From Isoptericola sp044389085 (lineage in GTDB: Bacteria > Actinomycetota > Actinomycetes > Actinomycetales > Cellulomonadaceae): a DNA stretch of 64,000 nt. Shown piece by piece: positions 14,851-23,586 of this stretch. Made by a program: the position numbers and the translations under genes. How positions within the stretch are numbered: position 1 is the first letter of the stretch; each line of letters opens with the position of its first letter. The stretch spans positions 496,001 through 560,000 of the forward strand of contig NZ_JBIRXP010000001.1 of assembly GCF_044389085.1 (NCBI RefSeq), read 5' to 3'. The notes under the pieces are model-generated. The model was not told the DNA's origin. It searched no databases and was given only the letters and a program-made list of their open reading frames with translations.

Positions 14851-16670
14851 TGGCGGCCACGACTGCCCCCGCGCACGACGTCGAGGTCATCCCCGGTCTC
14901 GCGCCGAAGCGCCAGAACCTCGGTCGCACCGTGGTCAAGTGGATCACCTCCACCGACCACAAGACGATCGGCTACCTGTACCTCATCACGTCGTTCATCT
15001 GGTTCGCCGTGGGAGGGATCCTCGCGCTGCTGATCCGTGCCGAGCTCTTCATGCCCGGCATCCAGGTCGTGCAGAGCAAGGAGCAGTACAACCAGCTCTT
15101 CACCATGCACGGCACGATCATGCTGCTGCTGTTCGCGACGCCGCTGTTCGCGGGCTTCGCCAACGTGATCATGCCGCTGCAGATCGGTGCGCCGGACGTC
15201 GCCTTCCCGCGGCTCAACATGTTCGCGTACTGGCTGTTCCTCTTCGGCGGCCTCATCGCCGCCGCGGGCTTCTTCACTCCGCAGGGCGCCGCGTCGTTCG
15301 GCTGGTTCGCCTACGCACCGTTGTCGAACACGACATTCAGTCCAGGGCTAGGCGGAGACCTCTGGGTGTTCGGCCTCGCGCTGGCGGGCTTCGGCACCAT
15401 CCTCGGTGCCGTCAACTTCATCACCACGATCATCACGATGCGCGCGCCGGGCATGACCATGTTCCGGATGCCGATCTTCACGTGGAACACGCTCGTCACC
15501 AGCCTGCTCGTGCTGATGGCCTTCCCGCCGCTGGCCTCCGCGCTGTTCGCGCTGGGCGCCGACCGTCGTCTCGGGGCGCAGGTCTTCAACCCCGAGAACG
15601 GCGGGGCGATCCTCTGGCAGCACCTGTTCTGGTTCTTCGGTCACCCCGAGGTCTACATCATCGCGCTGCCGTTCTTCGGCATCGTGTCGGAGATCTTCCC
15701 GGTCTTCAGCCGCAAGCCGATCTTCGGCTACAAGGGCCTGATCTACGCGACCATCGCGATCGCCGCGCTGTCCGTGACCGTGTGGGCCCACCACATGTAC
15801 GTCACCGGCGCCGTGCTCCTGCCGTTCTTCGCCTTCATGACGATGCTGATCGCCATCCCGACCGGCGTGAAGTTCTTCAACTGGATCGGCACGATGTGGC
15901 GAGGGAAACTCACGTTCGAGACACCCATGCTGTGGTCGATCGGCTTCCTCGTGACGTTCCTCTTCGGTGGCCTGACCGGCATCATCCTGTCGAGCCCCGC
16001 GCTGGACTTCCACCTGTCGGACTCCTACTTCGTGGTGGCGCACTTCCACTACGTGGTCTTCGGCACCGTGGTGTTCGCGATGTTCGCCGGCTTCTACTTC
16101 TGGTGGCCGAAGTTCACCGGGCGCATGCTCAACGAGCGGCTCGGCAAGGTGCACTTCTGGCTGCTGTTCATCGGCTTCCACATGACGTTCCTCATCCAGC
16201 ACTGGCTGGGTGTCGAGGGCATGGCGCGCCGCTACGCGGACTACATGCCCGAGGAGGGCTTCACCTGGGAGAACCAGGTGTCGACCATCGGAGCGTTCAT
16301 CCTGGCCGCGTCGACCCTGCCGTTCCTGTGGAACGTGTACACGACCTGGCGCAACGCGCCGAAGGTGACCGTGGACGACCCGTGGGGCTACGGCCGCTCG
16401 CTCGAGTGGGCCACCAGCTGCCCGCCGCCGCGGCACAACTTCACCTCGCTGCCGCGCATCCGTTCCGAGTCGCCCGCCTTCGACCTGCACCACCCCGAGG
16501 TCGCGGCGATGGAGCAGGCGCCCGGTCACGGTGGCCTGGACGCCGTCTACGGCGACCCCGACCGGCGCGGGCACCAGGCCCTGGTCGAGGAGCGTCGTGA
16601 CGGCGGCCGGTCGGCGGCCGCGCAGTCGACCACCACCGTGATCGACGACGAGGAGGAGAACCGCAAGTGA
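14850..16670 (+). CDS. ctaD: Cytochrome c oxidase subunit I (aa3)
   Basis: Catalytic subunit that holds haem a and the haem a3-CuB site, reducing O2 to water and pumping protons. The 606-residue protein has twelve transmembrane helices. Key motifs are TSTDHKTIG at the N-terminus, the MHGTIMLLLF haem a helix, FFGHPEVYIIALPFFG with CuB His and the cross-linked Tyr, HHMYVTGA with the other CuB His pair, and YFVVAHFHYVVFG with the haem a/a3 His ligands. The C-terminus is a hydrophilic extension of ~80 residues, usual in Actinobacteria. The ATG shares a base with the ctaC stop, and the 3' end overlaps ctaF by 4 bases. Confidence 0.97.
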   Translation: MAATTAPAHDVEVIPGLAPKRQNLGRTVVKWITSTDHKTIGYLYLITSFIWFAVGGILALLIRAELFMPGIQVVQSKEQYNQLFTMHGTIMLLLFATPLFAGFANVIMPLQIGAPDVAFPRLNMFAYWLFLFGGLIAAAGFFTPQGAASFGWFAYAPLSNTTFSPGLGGDLWVFGLALAGFGTILGAVNFITTIITMRAPGMTMFRMPIFTWNTLVTSLLVLMAFPPLASALFALGADRRLGAQVFNPENGGAILWQHLFWFFGHPEVYIIALPFFGIVSEIFPVFSRKPIFGYKGLIYATIAIAALSVTVWAHHMYVTGAVLLPFFAFMTMLIAIPTGVKFFNWIGTMWRGKLTFETPMLWSIGFLVTFLFGGLTGIILSSPALDFHLSDSYFVVAHFHYVVFGTVVFAMFAGFYFWWPKFTGRMLNERLGKVHFWLLFIGFHMTFLIQHWLGVEGMARRYADYMPEEGFTWENQVSTIGAFILAASTLPFLWNVYTTWRNAPKVTVDDPWGYGRSLEWATSCPPPRHNFTSLPRIRSESPAFDLHHPEVAAMEQAPGHGGLDAVYGDPDRRGHQALVEERRDGGRSAAAQSTTTVIDDEEENRK

Positions 16671-17068
16671 AGATCGAGATCAAGCTCTTCCTGTTCCTCG
16701 CCCCGTTCTTCGTCGTGGTGGGCGTCCTGTACGGCCTGTTCACCGGCTTCGAGGAGCCCGTCGGCTACCTCGGCATCCCGCTCGTGGGTGCGCTGGTCGC
16801 CATGGTCGGCGCCTACCTCGCGCTGACCGCGCGCCGGATCGACCCCCGCCCGGAGGACGACGAAGAGGGCGAGATCGAGCAGGGCGCCGGCGACCAGGGC
16901 GTGTACTCGCCGTGGAGCTGGTGGCCGCTGGTCATCGCCGCGGCCGCGGCGGTCGCCTTCCTCGGCCTCGCCGTGGGGTGGTGGGTCCTCTACATCGGCT
17001 TCATCCTCGGCATCATCGGTCTCGTCGGCTGGGTGTTCGAGTTCAGCCGCGGGCAGCACGCCCACTGA
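16667..17068 (+). CDS. ctaF: Actinobacterial cytochrome c oxidase subunit IV
   Basis: Small accessory subunit of the actinobacterial aa3 oxidase, 133 residues with four transmembrane helices (about 5-27, 32-52, 83-103 and 106-126) and an acidic cytoplasmic loop (PEDDEEGEIEQ) between helices 2 and 3. The GTG start overlaps the ctaD stop. It has no metal ligands; in the bcc-aa3 supercomplex it packs against subunits I and III. A hairpin terminator 18 bases after the stop ends the operon. Confidence 0.92.
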   Translation: MKIEIKLFLFLAPFFVVVGVLYGLFTGFEEPVGYLGIPLVGALVAMVGAYLALTARRIDPRPEDDEEGEIEQGAGDQGVYSPWSWWPLVIAAAAAVAFLGLAVGWWVLYIGFILGIIGLVGWVFEFSRGQHAH

Positions 17069-17086
17069 GCCCTCGTTCCGAGCGAC

Positions 17087-17113
17087 GGCCCCTCACGCGA
17101 TGCGTGGGGGGCC
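17087..17113 (+). terminator. Terminator of ctaCDF
   Basis: GGCCCCTCACGC pairs with GCGTGGGGGGCC (one G-T wobble) around a GAT loop, followed by TTCGTCGTT. Confidence 0.75.
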
Positions 17114-17277
17114 TTCGTCGTTCACGGCCGCACAGCTCCCGGCCGCACGACCGGCGGGGGAGCGGCGCCCCGGGACACGGATCGGCAACGATCAGCGTCC
17201 GGCGCCGCCGGTCCGGCCCCACGGGGGCGGCCGCGTGATGGAATGAGATCTCCACGATTTCCCTGAGAAGGAGCACC

Positions 17278-18111
17278 ATGCGCGTCCCCCAGAAGACCGC
17301 GGCCCTGGCATCGGCGGGCCTGGTCGCCCTCGCCCTGAGCGCCTGTGGGAGCGACGAGCCCACGGGCTCCTCCGCGGGCGAGCCGGCCGGCGAGGAGCAG
17401 GCCGCCGAGATCGCGACGGTCTCGACGATGACCGACCTCGCCGGGCAGATGCAGGCGGCGCAGGAGGAGGCGTCGAGCGCGCACATGGAGCTGACGTACT
17501 CGGGCGAGCTCGCCGAGTCGGCGGGCATGACCGACAGCACCACGACGGCTGACGTCGCCTACGGGCCGACGTTCGAAGAGACGACCATGCAGATGTCCAT
17601 GGCGGTCATGGGCATGGACATGGACATCGTGCTGCTCGACGGCACGATCTACATGTCCATGGGCGAGATGACGCAGGGCAAGTACCTGTCGATGACCGCC
17701 GAGGACATGGCCGCGGACCCGGCGCTGGCGGGCACGATCGACTCGATGGAGTCCATGGACGCCGCCTCCCAGGCGGAGTCCATGGCCGACGCCGTGACCT
17801 CGTTCGAGCACACCGGCACGGAGACCGTGGACGGCGTCGAGACCGAGGTCTACACGGCGACGATCGACCCCTCCAAGGTCCAGGACGGGGCGGCCGGGAT
17901 CGACACCTCGACCGCGGACCAGCTGGGCGAGATCACCGCGGTCTACAAGGTCGACCCGAAGGGGCTGCCGGTGGAGGCCGACATCACGATGGAGGTCGAG
18001 GGCCAGGAGATGGTCGTCGAGTCCACGTTCAGCAAGTGGGGCGAGCCGGTCGAGGTGACGGCACCCGCGGACGAGGACGTCATCCCGTACTCGGAGTTCG
18101 GCCAGGGCTGA
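17278..18111 (+). CDS. Methionine-rich lipoprotein, LppX/LprG-like
   Basis: Secreted lipoprotein of 277 residues, anchored outside the membrane. The signal peptide ends in lipobox ALSACGS with Cys23. The mature part resembles the LppX/LprAFG sandwich fold (HTGTETVDGVETEVYTATID and DPKGLPVEADITME are typical strands). It is very rich in methionine, about 20 in the ~255-residue mature part, with clusters such as MQMSMAVMGMDMD and YMSMGEMTQGKYLSM. There are no Cys beyond the lipid anchor. The start ATG has a GAAGGAG site. Lying just downstream of the CuA oxidase genes, it could bind Cu(I), though lipid binding is the family default. Confidence 0.75.
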   Translation: MRVPQKTAALASAGLVALALSACGSDEPTGSSAGEPAGEEQAAEIATVSTMTDLAGQMQAAQEEASSAHMELTYSGELAESAGMTDSTTTADVAYGPTFEETTMQMSMAVMGMDMDIVLLDGTIYMSMGEMTQGKYLSMTAEDMAADPALAGTIDSMESMDAASQAESMADAVTSFEHTGTETVDGVETEVYTATIDPSKVQDGAAGIDTSTADQLGEITAVYKVDPKGLPVEADITMEVEGQEMVVESTFSKWGEPVEVTAPADEDVIPYSEFGQG

Positions 18112-18136
18112 GCCGCCCCTGCACGAGAGTGCACGA

Positions 18137-18168
18137 GGGGCCCCGCACGCGTCGGCGTGCGGGGCCCC
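18137..18168 (+). terminator. Terminator of the lipoprotein gene
   Basis: Perfect 14-bp stem, GGGGCCCCGCACGC with its complement, around a GTCG loop. There is no T tract. Confidence 0.75.
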
Positions 18169-18188
18169 TCGCATGACCGGACCAGACA

Positions 18189-18254
18189 GCGTTGTGAGCG
18201 CGATTTCGGGGACAATTCGCGGCCGAATTGTCCCCGAAATCGCGCTCACAACGC
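18189..18254. repeat. Perfect 31-bp inverted repeat, 4-base loop
   Basis: Arms 18189-18219 and 18224-18254 are exact reverse complements, with loop CGGC. Arms are mixed in composition (they contain GCGATTTCGGGGACAATT) and unlike the GC-only stems of the terminators. It lies between convergent genes, 16 bases past the sodA stop and after a separate terminator. It might be a bidirectional terminator or a mobile palindromic element. Confidence 0.85.
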
Positions 18255-18269
18255 TCGGGGGGTGGGGCG

Positions 18270-18896
18270 TCAGGCGGGGACGATGAGCCCGGCGGTCTGG
18301 GTGCGGGCGCGGTCGAGGCGGGCGGCGACGTCCTGCCAGTTGGCGATGTTCCACACGGCCTTGACGTAGTCGGCCTTGACGTTGAGGTAGTCGAGGTAGA
18401 AGGCGTGCTCCCACATGTCCAGCATGAACAGCGGGGTGATGCCGACGGGCACGTTGGCCTGCTGGTCGAAGAGCTGGAAGATGGCGAGGCGCTGGCCGAT
18501 GGAGTCCCAGCCGAGCACGGCCCAGCCGGAGCCCTGGATGCCGGTGGCGACGGCGGCGAACTGGGCCTGGAACTTCTCGAACGAGCCGAAGGTGTCCTTG
18601 ATGGCCTCGGCGAGCTCGCCCTCGGGCTGGCCGCCGCCCTCGGGGGACAGGTTGTGCCAGAAGACGGTGTGGTTGGTGTGGCCGCCGAGGTTGAACGCGA
18701 GGTTCTTCTCGTGCAGGTTCACCGCGGCGTTGTCGCCGGACTCGCGGGCCTCGGCGAGCTTGTCCAGGGCGGTGTTGGCGCCGGTGACGTAGGCGGCGTG
18801 GTGCTTGTCGTGGTGCAGCTCCATGATCTTGCCGCTGATGTGCGGCTCGAGGGCGCTGTAGTCGTAGGGCAGGTCAGGCAGCGTGTAGACAGCCAT
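18270..18896 (-). CDS. sodA: Superoxide dismutase, Fe/Mn type
   Basis: Cytosolic enzyme that disproportionates superoxide. The 208-residue protein has all four metal ligands: His28 in MELHHDKHH, His76 in GGHTNHTVFW, and Asp160 and His164 in LDMWEHAFYLDY. The GSGWAVLGWD and NVP segments follow the family pattern. Mn or Fe use cannot be settled by eye. The ATG has a GGAGGTAT site 8 bases upstream. It stands alone between the qcr terminator and the 31-bp inverted repeat; its place beside the respiratory genes fits defence against leaked electrons. Confidence 0.95.
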   Translation of the reverse strand: MAVYTLPDLPYDYSALEPHISGKIMELHHDKHHAAYVTGANTALDKLAEARESGDNAAVNLHEKNLAFNLGGHTNHTVFWHNLSPEGGGQPEGELAEAIKDTFGSFEKFQAQFAAVATGIQGSGWAVLGWDSIGQRLAIFQLFDQQANVPVGITPLFMLDMWEHAFYLDYLNVKADYVKAVWNIANWQDVAARLDRARTQTAGLIVPA

Positions 18897-18998
18897 GCTG
18901 AGATACCTCCGGTTGCGTGCCGCACGTCGTGGCCGGCGTGCGGTGGGGACGTCGTCGAGGGCTGCTCTCCGGCGGGTTCACCGTCCGGAGACGACGAG

Positions 18999-19044
18999 GG
19001 CCCGCGCACCCCGCCCGACGGATCGGGAGAGGGGTGCGCGGGCC
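18999..19044 (-). terminator. Terminator of the qcr operon
   Basis: GGCCCGCGCACCCC at 18999-19012 pairs perfectly with 19031-19044. The 18-base loop holds a nested CCCG/CGGG pair. It lies 22 bases past the qcrB stop. Confidence 0.72.
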
Positions 19045-19066
19045 ACCGGTCCAGCCTGCAGGAGAC

Positions 19067-20770
19067 TCAGTGCTCCCGCTCGACGTTTCCAGACCCCGAG
19101 ACCAGCTCGGGGGTGTCGTGGGCGGGCTCGAGCTCGTCGTGCTCGCCGTGGGCGTGCGCCGCGGCCAGCTCGGCCGGGGTGACGGGCTCGACCCGGTCCT
19201 CGTAGAAGAACTGCGACAGCTTCTGCCAGCGCTTGTCCTTCTTGTAGCCCTTGCGCTTGACGCCACGGGCGTCCGTCGCGGGCTCGATCTCCAGCGGCCG
19301 GCTCGCCTCGTAGTTGACGCGCAGCCAGCGCTCCTGCTCGTCGAGCGGGCGGTGGACCTCGATGTACTCGCCGTTGGCGAAGCGGACGATGCGGCCGGTC
19401 TCGTGACCGTGCAGCACCAGCTCGCGGTCCTTGCGCTGCAGGCCCAGGCAGATCCGCTTGGTGACCCAGAACGCGAAGACGGGTCCGGCGAAGAACAGGA
19501 TCCGGAAGACCCAGGTGATCGTGTTGATCGACAGCGCGAAGTGCGTCGCGATGAGGTCGTTCGACCCGGCGAGAGCCAGGATGATGAAGGCCGTGAGGAA
19601 CGCGACGCCGAGGCCCGTACGGGTCGGGACGTTGCGCGGGCGGTCGAGCACGTGGTGCTCGCGGTGGTCGCCGGTCACCTTGGCCTCGAGGAACGGGTAC
19701 ACGAACAGGAACGTGAACAGCAGCCCGGGGATGATGACCGCGGGCACCAGGATGTTCAGCGAGAGCGTGTAGTCGCCCCACGTGACGATCTCTGTCTGGC
19801 CCGGCATGAGGCGTAGCGATCCCTCGAGGAACAGCATGTACCAGTCGGGCTGGGCGCCTGCGGACACCGGTGACGGGTCGTAGGGGCCGTAGTTCCAGAC
19901 GTTGTTGATCGCCATCGTGCCGCCCATCAGGGCCAGCACGCCGAAGATGATGAAGAAGTTGCCGCCCATCTTCGTGGCGAACGCCGGCACCGCGGGGTAG
20001 CCGACCACGTTCTTGTCGGTGCGGCCGCCACCCGGGTACTGGGTGTGCTTGTTGAGCACCATGAGGAACAGGTGCACGCCGACCAGCGCCAGGATGAGCG
20101 CGGGCACGAGCAGGATGTGCACCGTGAACAGGCGCGGGATGATGTGCTCGCCCGGGAACTCGCCGCCGAAGATGAAGTACGAGAGGTACGACCCGATGAT
20201 CGGGATCGACTTCACCACGCCGTCGGTGATGCGCAGACCGTTGCCGGAGAGCACGTCGTCCGGGAGGGAGTAGCCGGAGAAGCCGGCGAGGAGGCTGAGG
20301 ATCAGCAGCAGGGTGCCGACCAGCCAGTTCAGCTCACGGGGCTTGCGGAACGCGCCGGTGAAGAAGACGCGCATCATGTGCACGACGATGCCGGCGACGA
20401 AGATGAGGGCCGACCAGTGGTGGATCTGCCGCATCAGCAGGCCGCCGCGGACCTCGAACGACATGTTGAGCGTCGACGAGAAGGCCGTGGACATGAGCTG
20501 GCCGTCCATGGTCGCCGGCGCACCGTGGTGCACGACGAGCGCCATCGACGGGTCGAAGAACATCGCCAGGAACACGCCGGAGATGAGGAGCACGACGAAC
20601 GAGAACAGCGCGATCTCGCCGAGCATGAACGACCAGTGGTCGGGGAAGACCTTGCGGACGAGCTGCTTCGCGAGCACGCCGACCTTGGTCCGCTGGTCGA
20701 GGTAGTCGGCGGACTTGCCGATCACGGTGGTCGGCTCCGCCGCGGTGGGGGGAGTGGTCGTGGTGCTCAC
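19067..20770 (-). CDS. qcrB: Cytochrome bc1 complex cytochrome b subunit
   Basis: Menaquinol-oxidising core of the bcc complex, 567 residues with at least eight transmembrane helices. Two His pairs hold haems bL and bH: HHWSALIFVAGIVVH on helix II and HILLVPALILALVGVH on helix IV. The Qo-site PDWYML replaces the usual PEWY, as in other Actinobacteria. The long hydrophilic C-terminal tail of ~140 residues is also typical of the phylum. It is the last gene of qcrC-qcrA-qcrB; its GTG overlaps the qcrA stop by 4 bases. This is the binding site of telacebec-type inhibitors in mycobacteria. Confidence 0.96.
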   Translation of the reverse strand: MSTTTTPPTAAEPTTVIGKSADYLDQRTKVGVLAKQLVRKVFPDHWSFMLGEIALFSFVVLLISGVFLAMFFDPSMALVVHHGAPATMDGQLMSTAFSSTLNMSFEVRGGLLMRQIHHWSALIFVAGIVVHMMRVFFTGAFRKPRELNWLVGTLLLILSLLAGFSGYSLPDDVLSGNGLRITDGVVKSIPIIGSYLSYFIFGGEFPGEHIIPRLFTVHILLVPALILALVGVHLFLMVLNKHTQYPGGGRTDKNVVGYPAVPAFATKMGGNFFIIFGVLALMGGTMAINNVWNYGPYDPSPVSAGAQPDWYMLFLEGSLRLMPGQTEIVTWGDYTLSLNILVPAVIIPGLLFTFLFVYPFLEAKVTGDHREHHVLDRPRNVPTRTGLGVAFLTAFIILALAGSNDLIATHFALSINTITWVFRILFFAGPVFAFWVTKRICLGLQRKDRELVLHGHETGRIVRFANGEYIEVHRPLDEQERWLRVNYEASRPLEIEPATDARGVKRKGYKKDKRWQKLSQFFYEDRVEPVTPAELAAAHAHGEHDELEPAHDTPELVSGSGNVEREH

Positions 20771-21822
20771 TTCAGGCGCTCCCAGTAGCTCGGACCGATG
20801 GGCTCGTTGAAGTCGTCCTCAGCCACAAGATACCCCTCGGCGTCGACCGTGATGGGCAGCTGCGGGAGCGGGCGCTTGGCAGGTCCGAAGACCACCTTGG
20901 AGCCGTCAGAGATGTCGAACGTCGACTGGTGGCACGGGCAGAGCAGGTGGTGCGTCTGCTGCTCGTACAGGGCGACCGGGCACCCGACGTGGGTGCAGAT
21001 CTTCGAGTACGCGACGATGCCGTCGTAGGAGGCGCCCTCGCGGTGGTCGCGCTTGTGGTCGCGCGGGTCCATGCGGACCAGCAGGACGACGGCCTTGGCC
21101 TTCTCCGTGATCCACTCGTGCGACTCGCGCTCCTCGGCGGGCACGTCAGGGATGACGTGCGCGACCGAGCCGACCGTGAGGTCCGACGCCTTGATGGGGC
21201 GCCCGGACGGGTCGTAGGCGAGACGGACGCCCTTCTTCCAGAGCGTGTGCCGGAACTTGTTCACGTCCCAGTTGCCGCCCACGCTCGAGACGAGCGGCAC
21301 GGCGATGGTCAGCGGGAAGAGCGCGAGCGCGGAGACGACCGCGCCCTTGAGCACCGGGCGACGGGCGATGCCCGAGTCCTCGAGCCCCTCCTTGAACTGC
21401 TGCTGGACGACCCCGCGGACCTCCTCCGAGCTGCTGCTCGAGTGGCGCTCCTCGACGTACTCCTTGCCCGACATGAGGGTCTTGGCCCAGTGCACGGCCG
21501 CGAAGCCGATGCCGAACAAGGAGATGGCGATCGCGACGCCGAGCAGCACCGTGGAGAGGCGCACGCCGGGCGTGGTGCCGTCCGGGCGGACGGCGAAGTA
21601 GGCCACGAGCGAACCGATCGTGCCGAGGCACGAGATCGCGAACAGGATCGCGATGATCCGCTCGTTGCGCTTGGCCGCCTTGGGGTCCGTGTCCGCGAGG
21701 CGCGGGTGGTGCTCCGGGACGCCGGGGTCGGCGAAGCGGTCGGTCTGGGCGACGGCCGTGCCGTCACCGTCGCGGCGGGTCACGTCGTGCGACCCGTCCC
21801 GGGGGTTCAGGTTCTCGCTCAC
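20767..21822 (-). CDS. qcrA: Rieske iron-sulfur protein of the bcc complex
   Basis: Carries electrons from quinol at the Qo site to cytochrome c1. The 351-residue protein has a hydrophilic N-terminus, three transmembrane helices (about 75-96, 107-129 and 180-200) and a Rieske domain with [2Fe-2S] ligands in CTHVGCPV and CPCHQSTF. Three helices rather than one is the actinobacterial form. The GTG at 21822 overlaps the qcrC stop by 4 bases, and the 3' end overlaps qcrB by 4 bases. All three subunits are thus coupled. Confidence 0.95.
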   Translation of the reverse strand: MSENLNPRDGSHDVTRRDGDGTAVAQTDRFADPGVPEHHPRLADTDPKAAKRNERIIAILFAISCLGTIGSLVAYFAVRPDGTTPGVRLSTVLLGVAIAISLFGIGFAAVHWAKTLMSGKEYVEERHSSSSSEEVRGVVQQQFKEGLEDSGIARRPVLKGAVVSALALFPLTIAVPLVSSVGGNWDVNKFRHTLWKKGVRLAYDPSGRPIKASDLTVGSVAHVIPDVPAEERESHEWITEKAKAVVLLVRMDPRDHKRDHREGASYDGIVAYSKICTHVGCPVALYEQQTHHLLCPCHQSTFDISDGSKVVFGPAKRPLPQLPITVDAEGYLVAEDDFNEPIGPSYWERLK

Positions 21823-22598
21823 GAGGACTTCGCTCCGATCCACACCGCGCCGCCGATGATCAGGCCGATGCCGATGATCCAGGCCCACAGGCCCTCGCTG
21901 ACCGGGCCGAGCGAGCCGAGGGTCAGGCCGCCGGCCGAGCCCTGCTTCTGCTCGTCGAGGAACGCGATGATGTCGCGCTTCTCGTCGGGGGTGATGTTGG
22001 CGTCGTTGAACACTGGCATCGACTGCGGGCCGGTGAGCATGGCCTGGTAGACGTTGCGCTCCGACGTGTCGAACAGCGGCGGTGCGAACTTGCCCTCCGA
22101 CAGCGCGCCGCCCGCGCCGACGGCGTTGTGGCACATCGCGCAGTTGGTGCGGAACAGGGCCATGCCGTTCGCCGGGTCGCCCTGGCTCCCGTCCACCTGC
22201 TCGTCGGTGGGGATGGCCGGGCCGGCGCCGAGGGACGCGACGTACGCGGCGAGCGCGGCGGTCTGCTCCTCGTCCATCTGCCGGGGCTTGGCCTCGGCCT
22301 GGGGGCCGTTCATCTGCATCGGCATCCGGCCGGTGGAGACCTGGAAGTCGACCGAGGCCGCCCCCACACCGACGAGCGACGGGGCCTCGGTGGTGCCCTC
22401 CGCGTTCGGGCCGTGGCAGGTGGCGCAGTTGGCCTGGAAGAGCTTCTTCCCGGTCTCGATGTCCGCGGTGCTGGCGGTGTCGGCCTGGGCCGGGCTAGGG
22501 GCCAGGGCGGCGTAGACGCCGCCCGTGACCAGCAGCGCCAGCAGCAACAGCACGACCGGCGCGAACCGGTGGTGCCTGCGGGCGGCGAGTGCCTTCAC
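21819..22598 (-). CDS. qcrC: Diheme cytochrome c subunit of the bcc complex
   Basis: Membrane-bound c-type cytochrome that replaces separate cytochromes c1 and c. The 259-residue protein has an N-terminal signal anchor (FAPVVLLLLALLVTGGVYA), two haem-c sites CATCH and CAMCH in tandem cytochrome c domains with distal Met ligands near RMPMQM and SMPVF, and a C-terminal transmembrane helix (LWAWIIGIGLIIGGAVWIG). No soluble cytochrome c is needed, so electrons pass directly to CuA of CtaC. It starts at a GTG with GAGGA just upstream and leads the qcr genes, 67 bases after ctaE. Confidence 0.95.
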   Translation of the reverse strand: MKALAARRHHRFAPVVLLLLALLVTGGVYAALAPSPAQADTASTADIETGKKLFQANCATCHGPNAEGTTEAPSLVGVGAASVDFQVSTGRMPMQMNGPQAEAKPRQMDEEQTAALAAYVASLGAGPAIPTDEQVDGSQGDPANGMALFRTNCAMCHNAVGAGGALSEGKFAPPLFDTSERNVYQAMLTGPQSMPVFNDANITPDEKRDIIAFLDEQKQGSAGGLTLGSLGPVSEGLWAWIIGIGLIIGGAVWIGAKSS

Positions 22599-22665
22599 GA
22601 AATGATCCTCGTCTCGCAGATCGAAGGTGCAGAGTCAAGGCCGGCGGCGACGCCGGCCGGGGGGT

Positions 22666-23319
22666 TCAGCGCAGGAGGTAGATGACGGCGAAGAGGGCGA
22701 TCCACACCACGTCGACGAAGTGCCAGTAGTAGGACGTGACGATGGCGGTGGTGGCCTCGTGGTGGCCGAAGTTCCTGGCGGCGAAGGAACGCCCCAGCAG
22801 GAACAGGAAGGCGATGAGGCCGCCCAGCACGTGGAGGCCGTGGAAGCCGGTGGTCAGGTAGAAGACCGAGCCGTACGCGCTGGACGAGATCGTCAGGCCC
22901 TCGTGGACCAGCTCGGTGTACTCGAAGATCTGGCCGCCGATGAAGAACGCGCCCATGAGGTAGGTGAGGGTCATCCACTCGTGCATGCCCCACTTGTTCA
23001 CCTGGAGCAGGGAGCCGGAGCGCACCGGCTTGAACCGCTCGGCGGCCCACACGCCCATCTGACAGGTGACGGACGACAGCACCAGCACGGTGGTGTTGAA
23101 CGTCGAGAAGGCGATGTTGAGCTTGTCCGCCTCAGCGGCCCACTCCGCCTCGGGCATCACCGACCGGACGGTGAAGTACATCGCGAAGAGGCCAGCGAAG
23201 AACATGAGCTCGCTCGCGAGCCAGACGATCGTCCCGACCGACACGGGGTTCGGACGGTTGACGCTCACGTGCTGGTGGGCATGGGGGGCAGCAGCCGTTG
23301 CGGTCGACACGTCAGCCAT
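22666..23319 (-). CDS. ctaE: Cytochrome c oxidase subunit III
   Basis: Structural subunit of the aa3 oxidase, 217 residues with five transmembrane helices, the actinobacterial short form. Conserved landmarks are WLASELMFFAGLFAMYF, KWGMHEWMTLTYLMG, TGFHGLHVLGGLIAF and YYWHFVDVVWIALF. It precedes qcrCAB, as is usual in the phylum, while subunits I, II and IV are in the separate forward operon 6 kb away. The start is uncertain: ATG 23319 is used here, GTG 23310 lies 7 bases after a CATAAT hexamer, and ATG 23331 is also in frame. Confidence 0.93.
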   Translation of the reverse strand: MADVSTATAAAPHAHQHVSVNRPNPVSVGTIVWLASELMFFAGLFAMYFTVRSVMPEAEWAAEADKLNIAFSTFNTTVLVLSSVTCQMGVWAAERFKPVRSGSLLQVNKWGMHEWMTLTYLMGAFFIGGQIFEYTELVHEGLTISSSAYGSVFYLTTGFHGLHVLGGLIAFLFLLGRSFAARNFGHHEATTAIVTSYYWHFVDVVWIALFAVIYLLR

Positions 23320-23586
23320 TATGGCCGACATACGGCTGGTTCGAGCCACTCGGACGGGCCTTGCGCGAAGTCGATGTGCACAGAATCTGCGGAAACTCGC
23401 CACTCTGCCACTACGAGGTGACGGATCGTCGGAGAGTGCCAGTAAAAGACCACGTTCGGCACCTGCCCGAGGTGACGCGAGTGTGCCACGATGCCAGCAA
23501 ACGTCGACGTCCGACGGCCGTGGCGCCGGTGCCGGACGTCGTGTCCGTGCCCGGTGCCGTGCACGTCCGCGAAGGGGAGCCAGAAG

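Noticed and set aside
23338..23347. GGTTCGAGCC resembling a tRNA T arm
   Set aside because: There is no acceptor stem, anticodon arm or D arm around it; it lies in the leader of ctaE.
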